This document shows, piece after piece, positions 16,512 through 23,831 of a DNA stretch of 64,000 nucleotides; within the stretch, counting starts at the first letter, position 1, and each line of letters starts with the position of its first letter. Origin of the DNA: Aurantimonas coralicida_A (GTDB lineage: Bacteria; Pseudomonadota; Alphaproteobacteria; Rhizobiales; Rhizobiaceae); assembly GCF_036016755.1 (NCBI RefSeq), contig NZ_JAYXIH010000010.1:44149-108148 (forward strand), in the 5' to 3' direction. Under the pieces are notes generated by a model. The model had not been told where the DNA came from. It did no database searches and was given only the letters and a program-made list of their open reading frames with translations. The translations under genes were made by a program, and so were the position numbers.

Positions 16512-16585
16512 TGTCAACGCCGGAGCAAATATGCGCCAGTTGGCCGGAGGAAATATGTGCCAGGTGACGTCATGAGAAGGGCCCC
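16512..16585. mobile_element. IS21-family left-end fragment (74 bp)
   Basis: This sequence equals 19485-19558, the left terminus of the intact IS21 element, base for base. It contains the two 21-bp terminal repeats beginning GCCGGAG and the first part of the IS palindrome. It stops one base before the ambiguous N at 16586. It is either a truncated IS copy or the edge of a second full copy lost in assembly. Confidence 0.8.
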
Positions 16586-16586
16586 N
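16586..16586. other. Ambiguous base (N) at IS end: probable assembly join
   Basis: The only N in the window falls near the centre of a 40-bp perfect palindrome that is complete in the second IS copy (19541-19580). On its left the sequence is IS21, on its right unrelated DNA. A single N at a repeated hairpin is typical of a contig join of uncertain length. Confidence 0.7.
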
Positions 16587-16684
16587 AACATTCGATGCTG
16601 TTTGACACCACAGGAGGGGGCGGCAATTTTTTACTGGGTCAGATCTCGGTGACAATCAACACTTCCTGACGCTATCGTCGGGCC

Positions 16685-17335
16685 ATGAAGAATCGCAACC
16701 GACCAAAATCCCCTGACGAAAAGACCACCCGAGCCTTGCTCGAGAAACATGGCTGCCCGACCCCGTTTCACGAGGTACGCACGCGTTTCCTCGGCAATAT
16801 CGCAACACCCGATCTCACCGCTTCGCCGCTGCGGATCGTCGAAAGCCTCTGGGGCGGCGAATTGCCCGTGTTCGACAGCATGGATGAAGCAAACGAGCTG
16901 ATCGGCGCACTCGTGCAGGGCTTGTGGAATGACCTGACCAGACACCAGAAGCGCAGCCAGCCATTCCGGCTGACGCGGCTGAACCTCGATCCCACGCCGG
17001 CAAACCTCGCGCTTGTTGCACAATTGCGCCGCCAGGAACTGGAAGGCTTCATAGAGGGGCTGTTCAATGGGCAGGATCGCATCGACCTGCCTGAACGGGC
17101 TCACCAAGCACTCGGTCACCTTGGCGAGTTACGCGCCATGATGGCTGGTATGGAAGACCTTGTGTCACGGGATATCGAAGCGGAAAGCCGGACCCAACTG
17201 GAAACGACCTTCAAACATATCCGGGAGCTCACGCGCATCATGGAGGCAGAACTCCATGAAACGGTGCTGGCGTGCACCCGTGCCCGACGACAGATGGTCG
17301 AGGGGCTCTCCACCAAAAAGCCGACGCTGCACTGA
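16685..17335 (+). CDS. Uncharacterised accessory-island protein
   Basis: I do not recognise this 216-residue protein. It has no signal peptide, membrane segment or cysteine cluster. The N-terminal part (about 1-110) is mixed alpha/beta with an acidic SMDEANELIGALVQGLWNDL segment. The C-terminal half (about 130-210) is long charged helix (LGELRAMMAGMEDL, RTQLETTFKHIRELTRIMEAEL), probably coiled coil. It lies 6 bp before a second unknown gene and a recD2-like helicase remnant. This gene trio looks like plasmid or integrative-element cargo. The first 99 bp after the N (16587-16684) hold no gene I can identify. Confidence 0.5.
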   Translation: MKNRNRPKSPDEKTTRALLEKHGCPTPFHEVRTRFLGNIATPDLTASPLRIVESLWGGELPVFDSMDEANELIGALVQGLWNDLTRHQKRSQPFRLTRLNLDPTPANLALVAQLRRQELEGFIEGLFNGQDRIDLPERAHQALGHLGELRAMMAGMEDLVSRDIEAESRTQLETTFKHIRELTRIMEAELHETVLACTRARRQMVEGLSTKKPTLH

Positions 17336-17341
17336 TCCGTC

Positions 17342-17779
17342 ATGCTCTCCGAAGACCGCCTCCGGGAAAAACTCCGCAAGATCGAAGCGCTCTACGCCGG
17401 TGCCGTCACCGCTGGCGAAAAGGCCGCCGCAGGGGCCGCTGCCGAACGCATCCGCAGGCAATTCGAATCTGCCAGCCGCAAGGAGCAGGCCGAAGAGTAC
17501 AAGTTCTCGATCCCCGATCCCTGGTCTCGCCAGCTCTTCACCGCGCTGTGCCGACGATACGGGGTTCGACCTTTCCGTTACCCGCGCATGCACCGCCAGA
17601 CGGTCATGATCCGCGCACCCGCCAGCTTCGTGCGGTCCGTTCTCTGGCCCGAGTTCGAGGAACTGAGCGATGCGCTGACAGCTCACCTGCTCGAGATCAC
17701 CGAAAAGATCATCCGCGAAGAAGTGCATGAGGCTACGCAGGACGCCGAGGAGATTGACGAACCCCGGCGATTGCGATGA
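17342..17779 (+). CDS. DUF2786-like small accessory protein
   Basis: The 145-residue product begins with a helix (LREKLRKIEALYAGAVTAGEKAAAGAAAERIRRQ) resembling the N-terminus of DUF2786 proteins, common on plasmids, phages and integrative elements with unknown function. The rest (residues 55-145) is a compact alpha/beta segment with RQLFTALCRRYGVRPFRYPRM. Its TGA overlaps the ATG of the next reading frame (17776), a recD2-like start, so the two were once translationally coupled. The DUF assignment is by N-terminal resemblance only. Confidence 0.5.
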   Translation: MLSEDRLREKLRKIEALYAGAVTAGEKAAAGAAAERIRRQFESASRKEQAEEYKFSIPDPWSRQLFTALCRRYGVRPFRYPRMHRQTVMIRAPASFVRSVLWPEFEELSDALTAHLLEITEKIIREEVHEATQDAEEIDEPRRLR

Positions 17780-17919
17780 ACCAGCCGGATGCATCGACAT
17801 CCGAGGTGCTGGCCGGGCATGTGGAGCGGTTCACGTTCCATACCCGAGGAGGACACGCGCCAGATCAAGCGCTGGAAGGCGTTTCGGCGACACATCGCAC
17901 AGATCAGACAGAATTGTGA
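17776..17919 (+). pseudogene. 5-prime remnant of a recD2-like helicase
   Basis: The first 22 codons (STSEVLAGHVERFTFH at their end) match the opening of the larger recD2-like frame at 18127 (STQEVLAGLVERVTYH). After that the frame diverges and stops at 17917-17919. It starts at an ATGA overlap with the preceding gene, so this was probably the native helicase start of the operon, now cut. The 207 bp up to 18126 hold short unassignable ORF pieces. Confidence 0.5.
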
Positions 17920-18126
17920 GCCAGGTGATCCTTTTTGCAGACCGCGCCAGCGGCAGGCCCTGCTGCACTGGGCTTACGACAGTCGCACAATCTGAGCGCC
18001 CCACCAGGATTTGTGGTTACGATAGAGACAAGCTTTTGAATATCGAGCGCATCATAATGATCAAGTCGGCCGGCGTCAGACTCGCCGCCACCCTGAACGC
18101 TGCGCTTTCTCGGTGATGGCGTCGGC

Positions 18127-19484
18127 ATGAAACCCCAAGCCGAACCATCGACCCAGGAAGTGCTGGCGGGTCTGGTCGAGCGCGTCACCTACCATAATGG
18201 CGAGAACGGCTTCTGCGTTCTGCGCATCTAGGCGCGCGGCCACCGCGATCTGGTCACGGTGGCGGGGCATGCCGCCACCATCGCCGCGGGCGAGTGGGTC
18301 ACCGCGTCCGGCGAATGGATCAACGACCGCACCCACGGCCAGCAGTTCAAGGCGCGCTTCATGCGCACCTCCGCGCCGACGTCCATCGACGGCATCGAGA
18401 AGTATCTCGGCTCCGGCATGATCCGCGGCATCGGCCCCGTCTACGCCAAAAAGATGGTCAAGGCGTTCGGCGAAAAAGTGTTCGACGTCATCGAGGCCGA
18501 GCCCGATCGGTTGCGTGAGGTGACGGGAATCGGCCAGGTGCGCGCCAAACGCATCACCGACGCATGGGCCGAGCAGAAGATCGTCCGCGAGATCATGGTG
18601 TTCCTGCACAGCCACACGGTCGGTACCGCCCGTGCCGTGCGGATCTACAAGACCTATGGGGCGGACGCCGTCCAGGTCATGACCGAGAATCCTTATCGGC
18701 TTGCGCGCGACATCCGTGGCATCGGATTCAAGACCGCCGACACGATCGCCATGAAGCTCGGCATCGAAAAGACCGCAATGATCCGGGTGCGCGCCGGGAT
18801 CTCCTATGCGCTGACCGAAGCAATGGATGAGGGCCATTGCGGTCTGCCTGTCGAAAAACTGGTGCCGCTCGCCATCGAATTGCTCGAGGTCGACAAGGGG
18901 TTGGTTCAGACCGCGATGGATCTCGAACTCGCCGATGGCACGGTCATCGCCGACACCGTGGGCGAGACGGCCTGCATCTTTCTCGCCGGTCTCTATCGAG
19001 CGGAGAAAGTCATCGCCGAGCGACTTCTACGCCTGGCCAATGGAACGCTACCATGGCCTTACATCGATCCGGAGAAGGCGCTGCCATGGATCGAGCAAAA
19101 GACCTGCCTCAAGCTCGCGGAGACGCAGGTGGCAGCGATCCGACTGGCCCTGTTGTCGAAGACCATGGTCATCACCGGTGGACCCGGCGTTGGCAAAACC
19201 ACCATCGTCAATTCGATCCTGCGGATCCTGGCGGCCAAGGGGACGAGCCTGCTGCTCTGCGCGCCAACGGGCCGCGCCGCCAAACGGATGACAGAGGCGA
19301 CCGGATTCGAGGCCAAGACCATCCACCGGCTGCTCGAGGTGGACCCCAAGGGTGGCGGTTTCAAACGCGGCACGGACAACCCTCTCGAGTGCGACCTGCT
19401 CGTCGTGGACGAGACCTCAATGGTCGACGTCATGTTGATGCAGGCGCTGATGCGCGCGGTGCCGGACAAGTCCGCGCTGCTGAT
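18127..19484 (+). pseudogene. recD2: RecD2-like ATP-dependent DNA helicase, doubly broken
   Basis: This is a superfamily 1B helicase of the RecD2/TraA-like type. From ATG 18127 the frame reads the N-terminal OB/helix-hairpin-helix segment, an in-frame TAG at 18229-18231 (codon 35), then continues without interruption. It carries HhH-like repeats (GIGPVYAKKMVKAFGEKVFDVI, GIGQVRAKRI, GIGFKTADTIA), Walker A GGPGVGKTT, APTGRAAKRM and the DEAD-type box LLVVDETSMVD. The frame is lost at 19484 where the IS21 left end begins, removing all C-terminal helicase motifs. A shorter product from GTG 18259 could be made but would lack motor motifs. Confidence 0.78.
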
Positions 19485-19540
19485 TGTCAACGCCGGAGCA
19501 AATATGCGCCAGTTGGCCGGAGGAAATATGTGCCAGGTGA

Positions 19541-19580
19541 CGTCATGAGAAGGGCCCCGATCGGGGCCCTTCTCATGACG
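19541..19580 (-). terminator. 40-bp perfect palindrome after istB
   Basis: Two 20-bp arms (19541-19560 and 19561-19580) are exact reverse complements, centred on GATC with GGGCCCC on each side. It follows the istB stop codon and is probably the transcription terminator of istAB or a shield against read-through. The same palindrome is cut by the N at 16586. Confidence 0.65.
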
Positions 19581-19600
19581 TTTCGCGCTTTTCGGCGGGA

Positions 19601-20377
19601 TCAGTCGGGTTCGTCATTTTTGGGCGGCGTGGTGGCCTTGCCGGCCTGGCGGAGGCGGTAGCTTTCGCCGTTCATCTCCAGGATATGGACATGGTGCGTG
19701 AGCCGGTCCAGCAGCGCGCCGGTCAACCGCTCGCTCCCGAAGACGCTCGTCCATTCGTCGAAAGGCAGATTGGATGTGACGATGGTGGAGCCGCGTTCGT
19801 AACGCTGGGAGAAGGCTTCGAAGAGCAGTTCGGCTCCGGTCGGCGACAGCGGCACGTAGCCGAGCTCGTCGATGATCAACACCTGGTATTTGGCCAGTTG
19901 CTTCTGCAGCCGCAGGAGACGCTTCTCGTCTCGCGCTTCGATCAGCTCGTGCACCAGCGCCGAGGCGGTCGTGAAGCCGACGGACAGACCTTTCTGGCAA
20001 GCCGCCAGTCCGAGAGCCAGCGCAACATGCGTCTTGCCGGTGCCGGAATTGCCGACAGCGATGACGTTCTCGCTGCGATTGACGTAGTCGCATCGCGCCA
20101 GCTCGAGCACCAGCATCTTGTTGAGCGACGGGATCGCCTTGAAGTCGAAGCTGTCGATGCTCTTGACGGCCGGGAAACCGGCGGCCTTGATCCGCCGCTC
20201 CACCATGCGCCGCTCCCGGTCGATCAGTTCGAGCTCGCAAAGCCGCAGGAGGTAGCGCGAATGATCGACGCCTTCGCTGGCGCACTGCCTTGCGAGCTTG
20301 TCGTATTCGCGCAGGAACGTCGGCAGCTTGAGGGCCTTCAGATGATGCGACAGCAGCAGTTGCGGCGTGTCGCTCAT
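19601..20377 (-). CDS. istB: IstB AAA+ transposition helper ATPase
   Basis: IstB is the DnaA/DnaC-like AAA+ ATPase that remodels target DNA for the IS21 transposase IstA. The 258-residue protein has Walker A GNSGTGKTH, Walker B VLIIDELGYVPLS, the sensor segment STIVTSNLPFDEW and an Arg-finger region GSERLTGALLDRLTHHVHIL. The ATG at 20377 overlaps the istA stop by four bases (ATGA), the usual IS21 coupling. Full length; looks functional. Confidence 0.93.
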   Translation of the reverse strand: MSDTPQLLLSHHLKALKLPTFLREYDKLARQCASEGVDHSRYLLRLCELELIDRERRMVERRIKAAGFPAVKSIDSFDFKAIPSLNKMLVLELARCDYVNRSENVIAVGNSGTGKTHVALALGLAACQKGLSVGFTTASALVHELIEARDEKRLLRLQKQLAKYQVLIIDELGYVPLSPTGAELLFEAFSQRYERGSTIVTSNLPFDEWTSVFGSERLTGALLDRLTHHVHILEMNGESYRLRQAGKATTPPKNDEPD

Positions 20378-21873
20378 GACCGGCCTCCGGCCAGCAGGCT
20401 CATGTAGCTTTGCGGCGATGTCGCATGGACCCGGGCTTTCGGCAAATAGGGATAGACCGTCATGTCGAGGCGCGGCGGGCGCCGTTCGATCCGGCAAAGC
20501 ACGAGATGCTTGACGGCGTCGAATCCGATCGTGCCACGATCGAGTGCGCTGCGTATTCCATGATGGACATCATCGAGCGCGAAGGTCTCCAGCAGGCGCA
20601 GGACCTGGACGAACTCGCGCTTGCCCTTCTTGCCGATCCGCGCCTCCAAAAGGCGGCGCATCGTGGCGAAGGCCTCCGGCAGTTCCCAGCCGACGAGCGG
20701 GGCGGCCTGGTCCAGCGCGTTGGTCTTCTGCTCGAGCAATGCCAGATAGTGCAGCGGGTCGAAGACGAAGTCTTCCTTCTCCCAGGAGCGGCGGTGCCGG
20801 GCGATGATCTCCGCGCCGCAGGCAATCACCACCTCGTGGACATAGCCACGCACCAGCACCTCGCGATGGCCATAGGCGCTGGGGACGGAATAGTCATTGC
20901 CGCGATAGCGCACCAGCGACAGCGAACTAACCCGGGCGCAGCACTTGTCGCAGGCATCGTAGGCGACAACCGGCAGAGGTTGGAAGTGGGCGCGATCGCG
21001 TTCGAGACGCTCTCCGATCGTCTCGCCATGCCCACGCAACCTGTCCGCCATGCGCCGTCGGCATTGTTGCTCTAGCCATCGATTGAAATCCTCGAAGCTG
21101 GAAAACCGCGGCACCGGCACCATGAAGTTGCGGCGGCAATAGCCGACCAGACCCTCTACCTTTCCCTTGTCATTGCCCTTGCCGGGACGGCCGAAGCGAT
21201 CGGCAAACAGGTAATGGGAGACAAGCTCGGAGAACACCCGGGTGCGCTTGCGGGTGCCGTCTCCCAGAATGCGGGCGACGGCGATTTTGGTGTTGTCGTA
21301 GAGGATGGAAATCGGAACGCCGCCGAAGAAGGCAAAGGCCGAGACGTGTCCGTCGCAGAAGGCCTCGCTCGTCTCCTGCGGATAAGCCTTGACGAAACAA
21401 CCGTCCGAATGTGGCAGGTCCATCGCCAGGAAGTGGATCTTGCGTTCGACGCCGTCGATCACGGCAAGCGCTTCGCCGAAATCGACCTGAGCATGTCCCG
21501 GTGGATGGGAAAGCGGCACGAACATCTCGCGCTGGCGCTCCCTGGCCGCATGAACGTAGTCCTTCACGATCGTGATGCCGCCGGCAAAGCCATGCTCGTC
21601 GCGCAGCCGCTCGAAAATCCGCTTCGAGGTGTGACGCTGCTTCTTGGGCCGCTCGCTGTCGTCTTCCAGGATCCGGTCGATGATGACGATGAACGGATCG
21701 AGCTTCGGTCGCACGACAGGCTTGCTGCGCCGATACCCCGGCGGCACGGAAAACCGCAGCATCTTGTCGACCGACCGCCGGTCGATGCCGAAAAGCCGGG
21801 CGGCCTCCCGACGGCTCAAACCATCGATGAAAACAGACCGCCTTACCCGCGCATAAAGTTCCACACTCTTCAT
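20374..21873 (-). CDS. istA: IstA IS21-family transposase
   Basis: IstA is the DDE transposase of IS21. The 499-residue protein has an N-terminal helix-turn-helix (LSRREAARLFGIDRRSVDKML) and an rve-type catalytic core: QVDFGEALAVIDGVERKIH with first Asp, LYDNTKIAV with second Asp, and GNDKGKVEGLVGYCRRN with the catalytic Glu. A C-terminal beta-rich domain follows. All three acidic residues are present and the frame is uninterrupted. Confidence 0.94.
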   Translation of the reverse strand: MKSVELYARVRRSVFIDGLSRREAARLFGIDRRSVDKMLRFSVPPGYRRSKPVVRPKLDPFIVIIDRILEDDSERPKKQRHTSKRIFERLRDEHGFAGGITIVKDYVHAARERQREMFVPLSHPPGHAQVDFGEALAVIDGVERKIHFLAMDLPHSDGCFVKAYPQETSEAFCDGHVSAFAFFGGVPISILYDNTKIAVARILGDGTRKRTRVFSELVSHYLFADRFGRPGKGNDKGKVEGLVGYCRRNFMVPVPRFSSFEDFNRWLEQQCRRRMADRLRGHGETIGERLERDRAHFQPLPVVAYDACDKCCARVSSLSLVRYRGNDYSVPSAYGHREVLVRGYVHEVVIACGAEIIARHRRSWEKEDFVFDPLHYLALLEQKTNALDQAAPLVGWELPEAFATMRRLLEARIGKKGKREFVQVLRLLETFALDDVHHGIRSALDRGTIGFDAVKHLVLCRIERRPPRLDMTVYPYLPKARVHATSPQSYMSLLAGGRS

Positions 21874-21981
21874 CCCCGCCCTCGGCCAAAGGCACGAAGG
21901 CTATCACTGGCGGAGTTTTGCTCCGGCCAACAGCCAGATATCCGGCCGCTTCAGTGGTGGATTTTTGCACCGGCGCTCTCA

Positions 21982-21987
21982 ACGGAG
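21982..21987. repeat. Target-site duplication, right copy (ACGGAG)
   Basis: ACGGAG follows the final CTCTCA of the IS21 right end and matches 16506-16511. Deleting everything from 16512 through 21987 restores the sigma factor frame exactly. Confidence 0.8.
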
Positions 21988-22222
21988 CCACCGGTTCGCC
22001 CTCTCGCCAAGTATGGCGTTTGATATGAACGGCCATCAAGATTTCCTGCACGAGGTCCTCCGGATCGAAGCCACTGGCACTTGCGGGCGCCTTCCGTCGG
22101 GCAAATCCCCGCAAGATTTTCGCGGCCTCCTCAAGAAACTGACGATACGCATTCTCGTCCCCGGCGTTGGCGGAGGTCAAAAGCGTGTCCAGTCGTCCGA
22201 AATCGGCTGGCGGGACTGGCAT
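21982..22222 (-). pseudogene. sigF: ECF sigma factor (SigF-like), N-terminal half
   Basis: From ATG 22222 on the minus strand the frame encodes the N-terminus and most of region 2 of an ECF sigma factor: DENAYRQFLEEAAKILRGFAR, then FDPEDLVQEILMAVHIKRHTW, ending EGEPVAP at the IS21 right end. It is the missing start of the C-terminal half at 16195-16511. The first base pairs here, ACGGAG at 21982-21987, are the second copy of the target duplication. Beyond 21982 the frame runs into IS sequence. Confidence 0.85.
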
Positions 22223-22432
22223 CGTGTTGGTCCTTCGCGTGGTGCGGTGATGATGTTTCGCAGCATCGCAAAATTTTCGTCCGCTCGCTCTCAAGCCTGT
22301 TCACATCATGGTGACAGCGAAGCAATTCCCAGCCAGCGCGCGCACCTCACGTTTTCGGAGGATATTCATCGGCCGATTGTGTTAGCGAGACTCATGTCCC
22401 TGCGGCCAGCCCAATACGGTCCGATGAGAGTC

Positions 22433-22798
22433 ATGCGGCACGAGCGCCACGGCTTTGCCGCGCTTGGGCTGTTGCTGTTGATCGTCCAACTGCTCTTGGG
22501 CGGGATGGCGCAGGGCGCGATGGCGGCGCAAGGCGCTGGACCCGGCGCGATCATCTGTACGGGTCAGGGGACAGCCGGGCATTCATCGAGCGGCGCTGGC
22601 AGCATGGGCGACTGTCCGTGCCTGGCGGCGGCCTGCTGCCATGCCGGGATCGCCGGCGACGCCCGAATCCCGCTCGCGGCGCATCCCGTTTCCCGCGACA
22701 CCGCCTCCGTCGATCTGCCGGGCTCCCCCGTCGCGACGGATCGCAGGCCGCTGGCACTGTTTGCGCGCGCCGGACAAAGTCCTCCCACCATCTCCTGA
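22433..22798 (+). CDS. DUF2946-like protein upstream of copper chaperone
   Basis: The 121-residue protein has an N-terminal hydrophobic segment (FAALGLLLLIVQLLLGGMA) and a Cys/Gly-rich body with ICTGQG and CPCLAAACCH. This fits DUF2946, small exported proteins usually encoded near copper-handling genes. It precedes the PCu(A)C gene by 58 bp on the same strand, supporting a copper-related role. In-frame ATGs at 22394 and 22424 are alternative starts; none has a strong ribosome site. The region 22223-22432 separates it from the divergent sigma fragment. Confidence 0.6.
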   Translation: MRHERHGFAALGLLLLIVQLLLGGMAQGAMAAQGAGPGAIICTGQGTAGHSSSGAGSMGDCPCLAAACCHAGIAGDARIPLAAHPVSRDTASVDLPGSPVATDRRPLALFARAGQSPPTIS

Positions 22799-22856
22799 AG
22801 CCGATCCGCACTTTGTCGCGCGTTGAATCGCGCCCACCTGCTTTCTGGAGATTATC

Positions 22857-23375
22857 ATGACTATTCTCATCATCCGCGTTTTCGCGGCGGCGGCACTTGT
22901 CGCCTGCATTCCGTTGTCCAATGCCCATGCCGATGTCACGCTTGTCGAAGCGACGCCCACGTCGTCGACGGCACCCGAGGCGGTCGGTGCTCTTGTTGTC
23001 AGCGGCGGCTTTGCCCGCGCCATGCTGCCGGGCGCCAAGGTCGCTGGCGGCTATCTGACGATCGTCAATCAGGGACCGACGGCCGACCGGCTGATCTCGG
23101 TGTCGTCACCCGCAGCGGGACGGGTCGAGCTGCATGAAATGGCGATGGAGGGCGAGGTTATGCGGATGCGCGCCCTCGAGGAGGGCCTCGCTATCGCAGC
23201 GGGAGAGACGATCGCGCTGGCGCCGGGAGGAGAACACCTGATGTTTTTCGACGTCGCCGAGCCGTTCGAGGAAGGCGCCAGCATTGCGGTGACCCTCACC
23301 TTCGAGCAAGCCGGCCCGGTGGAGGCTGCGCTGGCGGTGCTGAGCTCCGGCGCGACGCACGCCGAACAGAAGTAG
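22857..23375 (+). CDS. pcuC: PCu(A)C periplasmic copper chaperone
   Basis: PCu(A)C proteins deliver Cu(I) to cytochrome oxidase CuA sites. The 172-residue protein has a signal peptide (ending near NAHA-DVT) and a cupredoxin-like domain. The Cu-binding pattern is visible: ELHEMAMEGEVMRMR followed by PGGEHLMFF, that is His and Met in the first part and HxM in the second. A short C-terminal extension ends in HAEQK. It follows a DUF2946 gene, a common pairing. Confidence 0.88.
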   Translation: MTILIIRVFAAAALVACIPLSNAHADVTLVEATPTSSTAPEAVGALVVSGGFARAMLPGAKVAGGYLTIVNQGPTADRLISVSSPAAGRVELHEMAMEGEVMRMRALEEGLAIAAGETIALAPGGEHLMFFDVAEPFEEGASIAVTLTFEQAGPVEAALAVLSSGATHAEQK

Positions 23376-23471
23376 AGGTTCGCTGCGTTTCGGGCTTCGA
23401 TCGTGAGATCGACTTCGCCGGGGGGAAGGTGCCGACTTCCCGGCGAAGCTCCACTGACCTTCGAGCCGCGA

Positions 23472-23622
23472 CAAACGAAAAAGCCGCCTGGATTTCTCCC
23501 GGCGGCTCCGCGTCTCTTGCGAGACTGTGCGGCCCTCGCTTCCCGACTCGCCAGTACATCCGTGGTCGGACGGGAAGCTAAAGGCCTTAGGCGCATCGAC
23601 CTGAGTGTCAGGGACGCGTTGC
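23472..23622 (-). ncRNA. Candidate small RNA with Rho-independent terminator
   Basis: The 456-bp gap between pcuC and the aminotransferase has a minus-strand unit resembling an sRNA gene. TTGCGC (23659-23654), 19 bp, then TATAAG (23634-23629) may be the promoter. Three helices follow: GCTTCCCG/CGGGAAGC (plus-strand 23571-23578 with 23538-23545, enclosing TCCG-acca-CGGA), the hairpin GTCTC-GCAA-GAGAC (23525-23512) with a GNRA loop, and AGCCGCC/GGCGGCT followed by TTTTCGTTTG. No ORF fits between promoter and terminator. Expected length is about 150 nt. I cannot match it to a named family. Confidence 0.42.
23482..23507 (-). terminator. Rho-independent terminator on the minus strand
   Basis: Minus-strand AGCCGCC pairs with GGCGGCT around 12 nt and is followed at once by TTTTCGTTTG. 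The U-run is only on the minus strand, so it ends a minus transcript and is not the pcuC terminator. Confidence 0.6.
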
Positions 23623-23831
23623 ACCATCCTTATATGGGTAACGCTTGTAGCTTGCGCAAGGCTGACTATTCGCTAGGGCACCGATATCCCGACCTGCGAC
23701 CGGCGGCCCGATAATTTTTGTATGGTCAGTTGACCAAATGCCTTGTGGCGGCGCACCACAGCAAACGAGCACGCCTGCGCCGTGCCGAGAGCCGGCGCCG
23801 AAAAATCATCGTTCAACCGGAGTGATGCCCC

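Larger units (their letters stand above)
19485..21981 (-). mobile_element. Intact IS21-family insertion sequence
   Basis: The element is 2497 bp and encodes istA and istB. The left end starts TGTCAACGCCGGAG, and the right end read inward starts TGAGAGCGCCGGTG, so it is bounded 5-prime TG to CA 3-prime. Each end carries two copies of a roughly 21-bp repeat (left GCCGGAGCAAATATGCGCCAG and a variant; right similar), the multiple terminal repeats typical of IS21. The right end is flanked by ACGGAG, the duplication also found at 16506; the left end is flanked by the recD2-like gene instead. Confidence 0.88.

Noticed and set aside
18229..18231. TAG codon as possible recoding or suppressor site in the recD2-like gene
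   Set aside because: No hairpin or recoding context is seen and the gene is also cut by an IS, so simple decay is the better explanation.
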